Shown here in pieces: positions 33,903 to 43,395 of a stretch of 64,000 nucleotides of DNA. The notes below the pieces were generated by a model. It was not told the origin of the DNA, did no database searches, and saw only the letters and a list, made by a program, of their open reading frames with translations. The stretch covers positions 1 to 64,000 of the forward strand of contig JAFEFN010000005.1 of the NCBI GenBank assembly GCA_018240525.1, written 5' to 3'. Each line of letters starts with the position of its first letter. Within the stretch, counting starts at the first letter, position 1. The DNA comes from Pseudomonadota bacterium (GTDB lineage: Bacteria > Pseudomonadota > Gammaproteobacteria > Steroidobacterales > Steroidobacteraceae). The position numbers were made by a program, and so were the translations under genes.

Positions 33903-36900
33903 CCGGTCATCACCGGTGAGGGGGCGACCTGCGGGTTCTTGTGGTGCTCGGCCCCGAGCAGCATGTACATCGCCGGCACCACGAACAGGGTGAAGAGCGT
34001 GCCGATGGCGATGCCGGTGAAGATCACCAGGCCCATGTGGTTGCGGCCCACCGCGCCGGCGCCGGTGGCGATCAGCAGCGGCACCACGCCGAACACCATG
34101 GCGGCGGTGGTCATGAGGATCGGGCGCAGGCGGATGGTCGCGGCCGCCTCGATCGCCTCGCGCTTGGTCCTGCCCTCGAGCTGCTGCTCGTTGGCGAACT
34201 GCACGATGAGGATGCCGTGCTTGGCGATGAGGCCGACCAGGGTGACCAGGCCCACCTGCGTGTAGACGTTCAGCGTGGCGAAGCCCAGGAACAGGAACAC
34301 CACCGCACCGAAGATCGCCATCGGCACGGACATCATCACCACGAGCGGGTCGCGGAAGCTTTCGAACTGGGCGGCGAGCACCAGGAAGATGATGACGATC
34401 GCGAAGCCCAGCGTCGCGACGAAGCCGCCCGACTCCTGCATGAACTGGCGCGACTCCCCGCCGTAGTCGATGGTGTAGCCCTGCGGCAGGGTCTCGGCGG
34501 CGATCTTGCGCAGCGTGTCCAGCGCCTCGCCCTGCGTGCCCCCGTAGACGCCCTGGATGGTGGCCGAGTTCAGGCGCTGGAAGTGCGTGACCGACTCGGG
34601 CACCGTGCGCGTCCGGAAGCTGACCACGGTGGAGGCGGGCACGACGGTGCCGGTGGCCGTCGGGATGTAGTAGTTGCCGACCTGGCCGGGGTTGAGGCGG
34701 TCCTGCTGCAGCACCTGGGGGATCACCTTGTAGGAGCGCCCCGCGATGCTGAAGTAGTTGACGTAGCCGCCGCCGAGCATGCTGCTCAGGGCCGCCCCCA
34801 GGTCCTTCATGGTGATGCCGAGGAGGGCCACCTTGTCGCGGTCGACTTCCATCGTCGCCTGCGGCTTGTCGAGGCGCAGGTTGTCGTCGATCACGTAGAA
34901 CTTGCCGGTCGCCTGCGCCTTGGCGAGCACCGCCTGCGAGACCTCGTACAGCTCGTTGAACGGCGCGGAGCTCTGGATCACCAGCTGCACCGGGTAGCCG
35001 CCGCCGGAGCCGGGCAGGGAGGGCGGGTTGATCCAGAAGACGTTGGCGCCGGCGATCTGGCTGGCACGCTGCTGCAGGTCCAGCTGGATCTCCTTGGCGC
35101 CGCGCTTACGCTGCGCGTAGTCCTTGAGGATGATGCCGCCGAAGCCGGTGTTGCTCGCCCCGGTGCCGCCGCCGGCGAACTGGAAGGCATTGGCGTACTC
35201 GGGGATGGCGCTCAGCCCCTGGAAGGCCTGGCGCTGGTAGCCGGCCATCTGGTCGATGGAGGCGTTCGGGGCGCCGGTGGCGATGTAGAACATGAAGCCC
35301 TGGTCCTCCGCCGGGGCGAGCTCGCTCTTGGCCATGACGCCCATGAGCGGCAGGCCCATCATGACGATGATCAGGAGGATGACGATCCCGCCGAAGGCCA
35401 CCACCAGCTTCCAGGAGTCCAGCATCGCCCCGAGCACGCGGTGGTAGAGCCGGGTGAAGCGCTCGAAGTTGCGGTCGAGGAGCAGCACCATGCGGTTGCT
35501 GCCGCCGTGCTCCATCTTGAAGAAGCGCGCGCACATCATCGGCGACAGCGTGAGGGCGATGAGCGCCGAGACGGCCACCGCGCCGGCGAGGGTGAAGGCG
35601 AACTCGGAGAACAGCGAGCCGGTCAGCCCGCCGCGGAAGCCGATCGGGACGTACACGGCGATCAGCACCACCGAGATGGCGATGATGGGACCGGCCAGCT
35701 CGCGCGCGGCGAACACCGCGGCCTCGCGCGGCGGCTGGCCGAGCTTCATGTGGCGGTCGACGTTCTCGACCACGATGATGGCATCGTCCACGACCAGGCC
35801 GATGGCCAGCACCAGCGCGAGCAGCGTCAGCAGGTTGATCGAGTAACCGAGCGTCAGCATGATGAAGAACGCGCCGATCAGCGACAGCGGCATCGCGATG
35901 ACCGGGATCAGCACCGAGCGCAGGCTGCCGAGGAACAGGAAGATCACGATCGTGACGATGATCAGCGTTTCGAGCAGCGTCTTGACCACGTCGCGGATGG
36001 CGGCGTTGATGTAGCCGGTGGCGTCGTAGCCGATCTCGGCATGCAGCCCGGCGGGCAGCTGCGACTGGATCTCCGGGAAGAGCTTGCGGATCTTGTCCAT
36101 CACCGTGAGGATGTTGGCGTCCGGGGCGACGTTGATGGCGATGAACATCGAGCGCTTGCCCTTGAAGGCGACGTCGGACTCGTAGTCCTCCGCGCCCAGC
36201 ACGACCGTGCCCAGGTCCTTCAGCCGCACCAGCCCGCCGCCCTTGTGCTTGACCACCAGCTCCCTGAACTCCTCGGCCGAGTGCAGGTCGGTGTCGGCGG
36301 TCAGGTCGACCGCGACCGCCTGGCCCTTGGTGGTGCCGAGCGCCGAGAGGTAGTTGTTGGCCTGCAGCGCGGCGGAGACGTCCGCGGCGGTGACGTTGTT
36401 GGCGGCCAGCTTGGCCGGGTCCAGCCAGGCGCGCAGCGCGTACTGGCGGGCGCCGAGCAGCTGTGCACGCTGCACGCCGGGGACCGCCTGCAGCTTCGGC
36501 TGCACGACGCGGATGACATAGTCGGTGATCTGGTTGGTGGGCAGCGTGTCGCTGTTGAAGCCCATGTACATACCGGCGGTCTGCTCGCCGACCTGCACGG
36601 TGATCACCGGCTGCTGGGTGCCCTGCGGCAGCTGGTTCAGGACCGCGTTGACCTTGCTGCTGATCTCGGACTGGGCACGGTTGGAGTCGTAGTTCAGGCG
36701 CAGGTAGGCGGTCACCGTGGAAACGCCGCTGACGCTGGCGGAGGTCAGGTAGTCGATGCCCTGGGCCTCGGCGACCGAGGACTCGATCGGCGTGGTGATG
36801 AAGCCGGCCACCAGCTCCGCGCTCGCCCCGTAGTACTGGGTGGTGATGGTGACGGTGGCGTTCTCGGTCTTCGGGAACTGCCGCACGGGCAGCTCGACCA

Positions 36901-36985
36901 CGGCGCGCAGGCCGAGCACCAGGACCAGCAGGCTCACCACGGTGGCGAGCACCGGGCGGCGTATGAAGATGTCCGTGAATTTCAT
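33899..36985 (-). CDS. RND multidrug efflux permease
   Basis: A 1028-residue inner membrane pump of the HAE1 type, driven by protons. It starts MKFTDIFIRRPVLATVVSLL and has twelve helices with two large periplasmic loops. The proton-relay Asp pair in helix 4 is present (IGLVVDDAIIVVENVDRHM). The late MLLGAEHHK tail is short. It is the third gene of an operon read leftward: outer membrane factor (38234-39739), adaptor (37035-38198), permease. By length and N-terminus it is closest to MexK/MexI/MexW-like pumps. Substrates are unknown. Confidence 0.95.
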   Translation of the reverse strand: MKFTDIFIRRPVLATVVSLLVLVLGLRAVVELPVRQFPKTENATVTITTQYYGASAELVAGFITTPIESSVAEAQGIDYLTSASVSGVSTVTAYLRLNYDSNRAQSEISSKVNAVLNQLPQGTQQPVITVQVGEQTAGMYMGFNSDTLPTNQITDYVIRVVQPKLQAVPGVQRAQLLGARQYALRAWLDPAKLAANNVTAADVSAALQANNYLSALGTTKGQAVAVDLTADTDLHSAEEFRELVVKHKGGGLVRLKDLGTVVLGAEDYESDVAFKGKRSMFIAINVAPDANILTVMDKIRKLFPEIQSQLPAGLHAEIGYDATGYINAAIRDVVKTLLETLIIVTIVIFLFLGSLRSVLIPVIAMPLSLIGAFFIMLTLGYSINLLTLLALVLAIGLVVDDAIIVVENVDRHMKLGQPPREAAVFAARELAGPIIAISVVLIAVYVPIGFRGGLTGSLFSEFAFTLAGAVAVSALIALTLSPMMCARFFKMEHGGSNRMVLLLDRNFERFTRLYHRVLGAMLDSWKLVVAFGGIVILLIIVMMGLPLMGVMAKSELAPAEDQGFMFYIATGAPNASIDQMAGYQRQAFQGLSAIPEYANAFQFAGGGTGASNTGFGGIILKDYAQRKRGAKEIQLDLQQRASQIAGANVFWINPPSLPGSGGGYPVQLVIQSSAPFNELYEVSQAVLAKAQATGKFYVIDDNLRLDKPQATMEVDRDKVALLGITMKDLGAALSSMLGGGYVNYFSIAGRSYKVIPQVLQQDRLNPGQVGNYYIPTATGTVVPASTVVSFRTRTVPESVTHFQRLNSATIQGVYGGTQGEALDTLRKIAAETLPQGYTIDYGGESRQFMQESGGFVATLGFAIVIIFLVLAAQFESFRDPLVVMMSVPMAIFGAVVFLFLGFATLNVYTQVGLVTLVGLIAKHGILIVQFANEQQLEGRTKREAIEAAATIRLRPILMTTAAMVFGVVPLLIATGAGAVGRNHMGLVIFTGIAIGTLFTLFVVPAMYMLLGAEHHKNPQVAPSPVMTG

Positions 36986-37034
36986 CGACTGTCCTTGGTC
37001 GCGCCGGGGGCATCGTCGCGCCCCGGCCGCACGC

Positions 37035-38198
37035 TTACTTCACCTGCAGCTTCGGGTCCGGGTCGTTGGCGGGCTGCACGGCGTTGTTGACCGTGACCTG
37101 GGCGCCGTTGCGCAGCTTGATCTGGCCGCTGGTGACGATCTCGTCCCCTTCCTTGACGCCCGTGAGGATGGCGACCTGGTCCCCGCGCGTGGCACCGGTG
37201 GTGACGAAGACCTGATGCGCCACCAGGGCGTCCGCGGGCGGTGGCGGCACGGCCGGCGGCTTGCCCCCTTCCGCAGGCGGCGGCGGTCCGGCCTTGCCGA
37301 TGACATACACGGTGGACCCGTAGGGGTTGTAGGCCACGGCGGTCTGCGGCAGCGTGAGGTAGCGCACCGGTGCCCCGACCTCGATGCGCACGTTGGCGAA
37401 CATGCCCGGCAGCAGCTTGTGCTCCGGGTTCTTCAGCATCGCGCGCACGCGCACGTTGCGGGTGTCCGGATCGACCTGCGGGTCGAGCGCCACGATCTGG
37501 CCCTCGAAGCTCTTGCCGGGGAGGGCGTCGGAGCTGACCAGCGTCTTCTGCCCGACCTGCAGCTCGCTCACCGCCTGCTGCGGCAGCGAGAAGTCCACGA
37601 AGATCGGGTCGAGCTGCTGCAGCGTCACGATCTTGGTGCCGGCGGAGAGGTACTGGCCGAGGTCCACGGCGCGGATGCCGAGCTGGCCGGCAAAGGGCGC
37701 GCGCACGAACTTCTTGTCCAGCAGGGCCTGCTGCTGCACCACCTGCGCCTTCGCGCTGCGCAGGTTCGCGGCATCCGCGTCCAGGGTCGCCTGGCTGATC
37801 GCCTGCGCCTCGAACTGCGCCTGGTCGCGCCGCGCGGTGACCTCGGCCAGCACGGCGTTCGCCTTCAGGGACTCCAGCTTCGCCGCCTCGTCCGCCGAGC
37901 GCAGCCGCACCAGCAGCTGTCCGGCCCGGGCGTAGTCCCCGGAGCGGAACTCGATCGCATCGACCGTGCCGTCGACCTCGGCGCTCAAGTCCGCGCCGCG
38001 CTCGGCGCGCAGGCTGCCCACCGCGCTCAGCTGCGGCAGCCAGTCCTGGTACTGCGCCTTGGCGGTGCTGACCGTGAACTTCGGGGCCCCCTGCGCCTTG
38101 AAGCCCTGCACCATCTTGTAGGTGCTGTAGCCCTTGACGCCGCCGATCAGCACCACCAGGCCCACGACGGCCAGAACCAGTATCACCGAGCGTTTCAT
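37035..38198 (-). CDS. RND periplasmic adaptor (membrane fusion protein)
   Basis: A 387-residue adaptor with an N-terminal membrane anchor (VILVLAVVGLVVLIGGV). The barrel-sandwich halves are GSLRAERGADLSAEVDGTVD and FVRAPFAGQLGIRAVDLGQYL, separated by a short helical hairpin. Beta-barrel and membrane-proximal domains follow. A Pro/Gly-rich insert (about residues 300-325, GPPPPAEGGKPPAVPPPPAD) in the last domain is unusual. ATG at 38198 follows GATGGAGAACGG; an upstream ATG at 38216 is possible. It is 49 bases before the permease and 35 bases after the outer membrane factor, one operon. Confidence 0.92.
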   Translation of the reverse strand: MKRSVILVLAVVGLVVLIGGVKGYSTYKMVQGFKAQGAPKFTVSTAKAQYQDWLPQLSAVGSLRAERGADLSAEVDGTVDAIEFRSGDYARAGQLLVRLRSADEAAKLESLKANAVLAEVTARRDQAQFEAQAISQATLDADAANLRSAKAQVVQQQALLDKKFVRAPFAGQLGIRAVDLGQYLSAGTKIVTLQQLDPIFVDFSLPQQAVSELQVGQKTLVSSDALPGKSFEGQIVALDPQVDPDTRNVRVRAMLKNPEHKLLPGMFANVRIEVGAPVRYLTLPQTAVAYNPYGSTVYVIGKAGPPPPAEGGKPPAVPPPPADALVAHQVFVTTGATRGDQVAILTGVKEGDEIVTSGQIKLRNGAQVTVNNAVQPANDPDPKLQVK

Positions 38199-38233
38199 CC
38201 GTTCTCCATCTGACATCCGGCGCGGCGCGCGCC

Positions 38234-39739
38234 TCAGCGGGCCACCGTCGGGTTCGGGGCGCTGCGATTCCACCAGCCGCCGCCCAGGGCCTGGAACAGC
38301 GCGGCGGTGTCGGCGTAGCGCGCCGCCTGGGCGCGCAGCTGCGCGATCCGCGTCTGGTTGTAGGTGCGCTGGATGACCAGCAGCTCGAGCGGGCTGATCG
38401 AGCCGGCCTCGTAGCGCACGCGCGAGACCCGCAGCGTGTCCTCGGCCGCCTGCGTGGCCGCATCCAGCTGCTGCAGGGTGGTGGCATCGGCATCGAGCGC
38501 ATAGAGCGCGTCGGCCACGTTGCTCAGGGCCGTCAGCACCGTGCCGCGGTAGGCGGCGAGGGCCTGGTCGTAGGCGGCCACCGCCGCGCGCTTGCGGTGC
38601 AGCAGCTCGCCGCCGTGAAATATCGGCTGCGTGATGCCCGCGCCCACGTTCCACACGTTGCTGCCGGACTTGAAGAGGTCGGAGAACTGCGTGCTGGTGC
38701 CGCCGTAGGCACCCGTGAGGGTGATCTGCGGCAGCAGGTTGGAGGTGGCGACGCCGATCTCCGCGCTCGCCTGGTGCAGCAGCGCCTGCTGGGCGCGCAC
38801 GTCGGGACGCTGTTCGACGAGCCTGGCCGGCAGGCTCACCGGCAGGTCCTCGGGCAGCTTCAAATCATCGAGCACGAACTGCGCCGGCAGCGCCTGGTCG
38901 GGCGACTGCCCGAGCAGCACCGCGAGCAGATCGCGGTTCTGCTGCAGCTGCTTGCGCAGTGGCTGCAGCGCGGCGATCTCGTTGGCCAGCTGGGTCTGCT
39001 GGGTGAGCACGTCCAGGCGCGAGACGGCGCCCAGGGCGAGCTGGCGCTCCACGGTCTCCAGCTGGCGGCGATCGGCGGCGATGATCTCCTCGGTCGCCTG
39101 GATCTGCGCGCGCAGCGAGGCCTCCTGGATGGCGGTGGTGACCACGTTGGTGGACAGGGAAAGATAGGTCGCCTCGAGCTGGAAGTTCTGGTACTCCGCC
39201 TGCGCCTCCTGCGCCTCGATGCCGCGCCGCACGCCGCCCCACAGGTCCAGGGTGTAACTGACGTTCACCGAGGCGTTGAACAGGCTGTAGATCACCGCGC
39301 CGGCCTCGGGCTGGCCGAAGGCCGCGCCGGAGATCTTCTGGCGCGCGGCCGAGCCTGTGGCATCGATCGCCGGCAGCAGCCCGCCGCGCTGCGCGAGCAC
39401 GTTCTCGTGCGCCTGGCGCAGGGCGGCCTGCGCGGCGGCCACGTCCGGGCTGCCCCGCATGGCCTGGTCCACCAGCGCGTTCAGCTTCTCGCTGCGGAAC
39501 AGCGTCCACCACTGCGCGGGGATGTCCGCCCCGTAGGCCCAGGTCTGCGCCGCGCCGGCCGGTCCCTCGCTCGCGGTGGTACGGGGCGGCAGTTCCTCGG
39601 GGGTGTAGCGCTGCGCGGGCGGGGCCGCCGGCGGCTTGAAGTTCGGGCCCACGGCACAGCCGCCCAGCACGGCCGCGGCGGCCATGGCGAGGGCCAGGCC
39701 GCGGCGGGCGGGCTCACGATGTTGCACAGGCGCCTTCAT
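38234..39739 (-). CDS. Outer membrane efflux lipoprotein (NodT/OprM family)
   Basis: A 501-residue outer membrane channel. The lipoprotein signal ends in AVLGGCAVGPNF with the lipidated Cys. Two repeats of the TolC-like OEP domain follow, the second with LPARLVEQRPDVRAQQALL and the pattern ARYEAGSISPLELL. The ATG at 39739 begins MKAPVQHREPARRG; the longer frame upstream is not credible. It is first in the RND operon. No regulator gene is next to it, so control must come from elsewhere. Confidence 0.93.
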   Translation of the reverse strand: MKAPVQHREPARRGLALAMAAAAVLGGCAVGPNFKPPAAPPAQRYTPEELPPRTTASEGPAGAAQTWAYGADIPAQWWTLFRSEKLNALVDQAMRGSPDVAAAQAALRQAHENVLAQRGGLLPAIDATGSAARQKISGAAFGQPEAGAVIYSLFNASVNVSYTLDLWGGVRRGIEAQEAQAEYQNFQLEATYLSLSTNVVTTAIQEASLRAQIQATEEIIAADRRQLETVERQLALGAVSRLDVLTQQTQLANEIAALQPLRKQLQQNRDLLAVLLGQSPDQALPAQFVLDDLKLPEDLPVSLPARLVEQRPDVRAQQALLHQASAEIGVATSNLLPQITLTGAYGGTSTQFSDLFKSGSNVWNVGAGITQPIFHGGELLHRKRAAVAAYDQALAAYRGTVLTALSNVADALYALDADATTLQQLDAATQAAEDTLRVSRVRYEAGSISPLELLVIQRTYNQTRIAQLRAQAARYADTAALFQALGGGWWNRSAPNPTVAR

Positions 39740-40119
39740 GACCTTCGATCCAAATTCCTCTCTGCGCGGCCCTCGGCTGGCCGGCCTTCCTCTTCCGATA
39801 CCGTGAGTGGAGCGACGCGGGGCGCTGCTCCCGGGCAAGCGCGCCGGACACCGGGCCCCGCCGCAGGTGGCCCGCCGGGTGTCACATCCGCGGCACTGTA
39901 CCAAGAACCCACCCGCGCCGCGCCGGCACCCGCCGAGGCCGCGGGCCGACACCGGATCCACGCCGGCATCTTCAACCATCCGGCCGCGAGGGGGCACTGC
40001 GACCAATCGGGGGGCGGGCATCCCCCTTAGGGGCCGTTGACAAGCGCGCGGGCGGCGGGCACCGCCGCGGGCGCACGCCAAGGTGGCCCCGCGCAGGGGC
40101 GGCGCCGGCGAGGGGAGGG
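39740..40119. other. Intergenic region upstream of the efflux operon
   Basis: About 380 very GC-rich bases between the efflux operon and the convergently placed end of the lipoprotein gene on the same strand. It must contain the efflux promoter. I see no clear -35/-10 pair, no strong palindrome and no small gene. Short GC hairpins near 40000-40060 without a T-run could end the transcript from the right. Confidence 0.35.
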
Positions 40120-40890
40120 CTACTGGCGGTTGAGCGAGAGCACCAGCGCCAGGGTGTGGGTGCCGGAGGTGCCGGTCACGGCCACGACGAACTGGGTGGG
40201 CACCGCGCCGCTGTTGTAGGTGGCCAGCCCGGAGAACTGCACGCCGTTCAGGGCCGCGGCCGCGCCGGTGCAGCTGGCATAGCTGTAGGCCACCGTGTAG
40301 GCGTTGTAGTTCGTGTCGATGAGCGAGACCTGGCCGTTGAGCACGCACCCGCTCGTCGCGTCCTGCGAAGTGATCGCGCCGCTGCCGGAGATCGACACGG
40401 TGTCCCCGCTGGTCGGCTCGGTGTAGTTGCCGCTGATCGTCGCCAGGGAGGACGGCTGGTTGTACAGGGCGTTGAAGGAGAGGTTCAGCGTGCCGCTGCT
40501 GGCGGTGCCGAGGTCGGTGGTGAAGCTGTAGTTGAGCGTCAGCGTCGAGCGCTGGGCGAGCACGCCGCTCAAGGATCCCGTCCCGTGCGTCGACCCATCC
40601 GTGAAGGCGGTGCCGTACTGCGCAAAGCCGTCGAAGGCGCCGGCCACCGTATCGTTGGTCGAGCCGAGCACGCCCACGAACTGCGCGAGGTCGGAGCGGA
40701 TGAAGTGGAAGTTCCCCTTCTCGTCGACGATGCCCGTGACCTGAAGCCCGCTGCCCGTGTCACTGCCCTGCCAGATTCCGCCGACCGAGGTCTGCGCCGG
40801 GACCAGGGTGCCAGGCTCGGTGCCGCCGCACCCGGCGGCGAGCCCCGCCAGCAAGGCGGCGCAGGCCATTGCCACGAAACGCAAGCGCAT
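40120..40890 (-). CDS. Lipoprotein of unknown function
   Basis: A 256-residue secreted lipoprotein. The signal ends LLAGLAAGCGG (lipobox). The mature protein is rich in Gly, Ser and Thr with alternating beta-strand pattern: GGIWQGSDTGSGLQVTGIVD at the front, GNFHFIRSDLAQFVGVLG, then LATISGNYT and GCVLNGQVSLIDTNYNAYTV. These look like a conserved hypothetical family of proteobacterial outer membrane-associated proteins, probably a beta-barrel or lipocalin-like sheet. I do not know its function. ATG at 40890 is chosen by the signal peptide. Confidence 0.7.
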   Translation of the reverse strand: MRLRFVAMACAALLAGLAAGCGGTEPGTLVPAQTSVGGIWQGSDTGSGLQVTGIVDEKGNFHFIRSDLAQFVGVLGSTNDTVAGAFDGFAQYGTAFTDGSTHGTGSLSGVLAQRSTLTLNYSFTTDLGTASSGTLNLSFNALYNQPSSLATISGNYTEPTSGDTVSISGSGAITSQDATSGCVLNGQVSLIDTNYNAYTVAYSYASCTGAAAALNGVQFSGLATYNSGAVPTQFVVAVTGTSGTHTLALVLSLNRQ

Positions 40891-41024
40891 TGCAGGTCCT
40901 TTCCCCGCCGGCCCCTGGGGCGCCGGCACGAAGCCGATGGCCGGAAAGTATAGGCCATTCGCTACGCATCCCACGCCGGCCGCGGGGCGCGGGGCGCGCG
41001 GGGCGTTCCGTCGCCATCTTAAGT

Positions 41025-42251
41025 TCACTCCCCCTGCGCGGTCCTCGAGGCAGCAGGGTGCGGTACCTCCCCGGAGCGCGCGGCGCGCTCGCGCACCCTG
41101 CCGAGGCGCCCGCGCACCGCCTCCAGGGATTTCGACTCCACCGGGCCGAGGAATGCGAGCAATGCGCCGGAATCCCGGCCGTGCTCGGCGGCCACCTTCA
41201 GTGCCACCAGCGCCGGGATGGCGATGACGATGCCCGCCACCCCCCAGAACCAGCCGGCGAACCAGACGGCGAGGAACACCAGGATGGGGTTCAGTTCGAG
41301 GCGACGACCGACCAGCAGTGGCTGCACCACCTGGCCTTCCAGGGTGGCCAGGGCCAGGTAGCTGCCGGTGACCGACAGCACGCGCGTGAGCTCCTCGAAG
41401 CTGATGAAGGCGACGATGGTGAGCACCGCGAGCGTGGTGGCGGAGCCCACGTACGGCACGAAATTCAGCAGCGCCGCGAGCGCCCCCCACAGCACGGGGT
41501 TCGGCAGCCCGAGGCCGAGCATCGCCAGCCCGGTCGCAACTCCGAGCCCGAGGTTGATGAGTGCGATGGTGCCGTAGTAGCGGCCGAGTTCGCGGCGGAT
41601 GGCCTCGATCACGCGCAGCGCATGCGCGGCCGGCAGGTTCGCCGACATCGAGGCCGCCATGCGGGCCAGCATCGGGGGTCCGCCGGAGAGCAGGAAGATG
41701 GTGAGGATGACGCACGCGGCGGCGCTCGTGAGCGTCGCGCCGGTGGCCGTCAGCAGCGCCGCATCGAAGATCGGCGCTGCGGGCGCCGGTGCGGCCGCCG
41801 CGGCGGGCGCCTTGGCGAGCGAGCCGGCCTGCGCGGTCACCGCCTGCAGGCGCTTCACGATGCCCTCGGCCGGGCGGATGCGGCGCTCGATGGTCTGCAG
41901 GACCCGGGGGGCGCTCGACAGCCAGTGCTGGGCCGGGGTGAGCAGTGCGTTGCCCGCCGTGCCGAGCGCGCCGAGCAGCACGGACAGGATCACGACCGCA
42001 CTCAGCGCACGCGGGATCCGGTGCCGGTGCAGCCATTCCACGGTGCTGGAGAGAATGAGCGCGAAGAGCGCGGCGAGCGCGATGGGCACGAACGCCTGGC
42101 GGGCGAGGTAGAGCACCGTGCCGACCCCGAGGACCGCCAGGACCCACAGCGCGCGGCCCCGCCCCGGCGGCCGCCTCACGCGGTCCGCCCTGGATCGGGA
42201 ATTGCAGGTGCGCACATCAACATCGGCACCGCTCACTCCCGGCTGCCCCAC
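41025..42251 (-). CDS. AI-2E family transporter (PerM-like)
   Basis: A 408-residue inner membrane protein of the AI-2E family, which exports small molecules (TqsA for AI-2) or works as an antiporter. Helices alternate through the chain; the family signature NPVLWGALAALLNFVPYVGS and the C-terminal EGQVVQPLLVGRRLELNPIL are clear. The periplasmic region at 150-165 is an Ala/Pro-rich stretch. The N-terminal 30 residues are Arg-rich and may be overextended; the true start could be nearer the first helix. Substrate unknown. Confidence 0.88.
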   Translation of the reverse strand: MGQPGVSGADVDVRTCNSRSRADRVRRPPGRGRALWVLAVLGVGTVLYLARQAFVPIALAALFALILSSTVEWLHRHRIPRALSAVVILSVLLGALGTAGNALLTPAQHWLSSAPRVLQTIERRIRPAEGIVKRLQAVTAQAGSLAKAPAAAAAPAPAAPIFDAALLTATGATLTSAAACVILTIFLLSGGPPMLARMAASMSANLPAAHALRVIEAIRRELGRYYGTIALINLGLGVATGLAMLGLGLPNPVLWGALAALLNFVPYVGSATTLAVLTIVAFISFEELTRVLSVTGSYLALATLEGQVVQPLLVGRRLELNPILVFLAVWFAGWFWGVAGIVIAIPALVALKVAAEHGRDSGALLAFLGPVESKSLEAVRGRLGRVRERAARSGEVPHPAASRTAQGE

Positions 42252-42361
42252 CGCACCGTCAGCGTACCGGCCCCCGCGCCCGTGCCCATCGCGACGCGGC
42301 CGCCGAGCGGTGTCGGTGCCGTCTCACCCGGAAGCGGGCCCCTCGATCCGGTGCCGGCATT

Positions 42362-42398
42362 AAAAAGCCAGCTGGCCGGTGGCTGCCGGACCAGCTGG
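42362..42398 (-). terminator. Rho-independent terminator of csbD-like gene
   Basis: Read on the minus strand: CCAGCTGG, T, CCGG, loop CAGCCA, CCGG, CCAGCTGG, then CTTTTT. The stem is 12 bp with one bulge. It lies 25 bases after the CsbD stop. Confidence 0.8.
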
Positions 42399-42422
42399 TA
42401 ACTTGGGGGAAAACGAATGCAG

Positions 42423-42608
42423 CTATTGCTCGTCGGCGTCCTTGTCCAGCTCGTCTTTGGCATCGCCATAGGTTGCGCGGGCCTTCCCGGCCACTTCTTC
42501 CATACGACCCTTGTCGATCAGCTTGCCGTCCTTGAGCACCTTGCCGAGGGTGGCCTTCGTCTTACCGGAGAGCTCCTCGGCGCGACCCTTCGCCTGGTCC
42601 TTGTTCAT
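42423..42608 (-). CDS. CsbD family stress protein
   Basis: A 61-residue soluble, highly charged protein (MNKDQAKGRAEELSGKTKAT, then GRMEEVAGKARATYGDAKDE), typical of the CsbD/YjbJ family, abundant under general stress in many bacteria, with no known reaction. ATG at 42608 matches the family start; the frame extends upstream without similarity. A strong terminator follows, so it is monocistronic. Confidence 0.88.
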   Translation of the reverse strand: MNKDQAKGRAEELSGKTKATLGKVLKDGKLIDKGRMEEVAGKARATYGDAKDELDKDADEQ

Positions 42609-42720
42609 GGCGTTCCTTGCTATGCACGTGGTCCGATCACGCCCCGCCATGGTGGCGCAGGTTCGCGCGCACGTCCGTCACCGCGCAGCCTGTGCTCCTG
42701 TAGGCGGCTGGCTACGCAGG

Positions 42721-43197
42721 CTACCGGCCCATCTTCTGGGTGAAATAGAGGCCCGGCACTCCGCGGGGATTGAGCCCGATGGAGACCATGTTGCGATCCG
42801 CCTGCCACAGGCGCACCAGCGGCAGGCCTTCGCGGTGGTAGTTGCGCGCGAGGCTCACCAGGGCGGGGCTGATCGGCGCGCTGCCGTCCTGCCAGTGCAG
42901 CCCGCGCGGGTTGTGCAGGCCCGGGGTCGGTTCCTCGCGTTCAGTCGCCGGATCGCCGCGCGCGACGTGAAGATCGACCCCCGCCGGGCGCGGCGTATCC
43001 AGGGGCTGCGGAGGCCCCGCCATAGCCAGATGCGGGCGCACCGCGGCGAGGCTCAATCCCGGTGCGGCCAGCAGGCCCTCGGGGCGCGCCGTTCCGAGCG
43101 GGTGTGCCACCCCCACCGGCGGCGCGGCACTGCACAGGGCGGGACAGAGGGTGAGCGTCCCCGTCAGTGCGCTGAGGATCTTGGTGGCGGTGTTCAT
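42721..43197 (-). CDS. Secreted protein of unknown function
   Basis: A 158-residue protein with a Sec signal (TKILSALTGTLTLCPALCSA). The mature part is Pro-rich, without cysteines, and ends in SLARNYHREGLPLVRLWQAD and SIGLNPRGVPGLYFTQKMGR. The RLWQ....VSIGLNPRGVPGLYF pattern is a coherent C-terminal motif and suggests selection, but I do not recognise a family. It stands alone, about 110 bases after the CsbD gene start, in the same direction. Confidence 0.55.
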   Translation of the reverse strand: MNTATKILSALTGTLTLCPALCSAAPPVGVAHPLGTARPEGLLAAPGLSLAAVRPHLAMAGPPQPLDTPRPAGVDLHVARGDPATEREEPTPGLHNPRGLHWQDGSAPISPALVSLARNYHREGLPLVRLWQADRNMVSIGLNPRGVPGLYFTQKMGR

Positions 43198-43395
43198 TGG
43201 CGCAGTCCCCCGAAATCCGTGGGGCGATTCTGCGCATCCGGCCGCGCGGGCTCTGCGGGCCGGGGTGCCCTCAGGCTGTGGGCGAGGGCCGACCGGGGAC
43301 CGGACACCGCGGACGCCCTGTCAGACCGGCGCCGCGGAAAGGAGGACAGGGTGTAGGAACCTGTAGGCGTGCGACGACGCCCCGCGCGGGCCGCC

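Noticed and set aside
33941..37090. 1049-codon forward frame opposite the RND permease
   Set aside because: Antisense shadow with His/Asp/Gln-rich low-complexity translation; the minus-strand permease is unambiguous.
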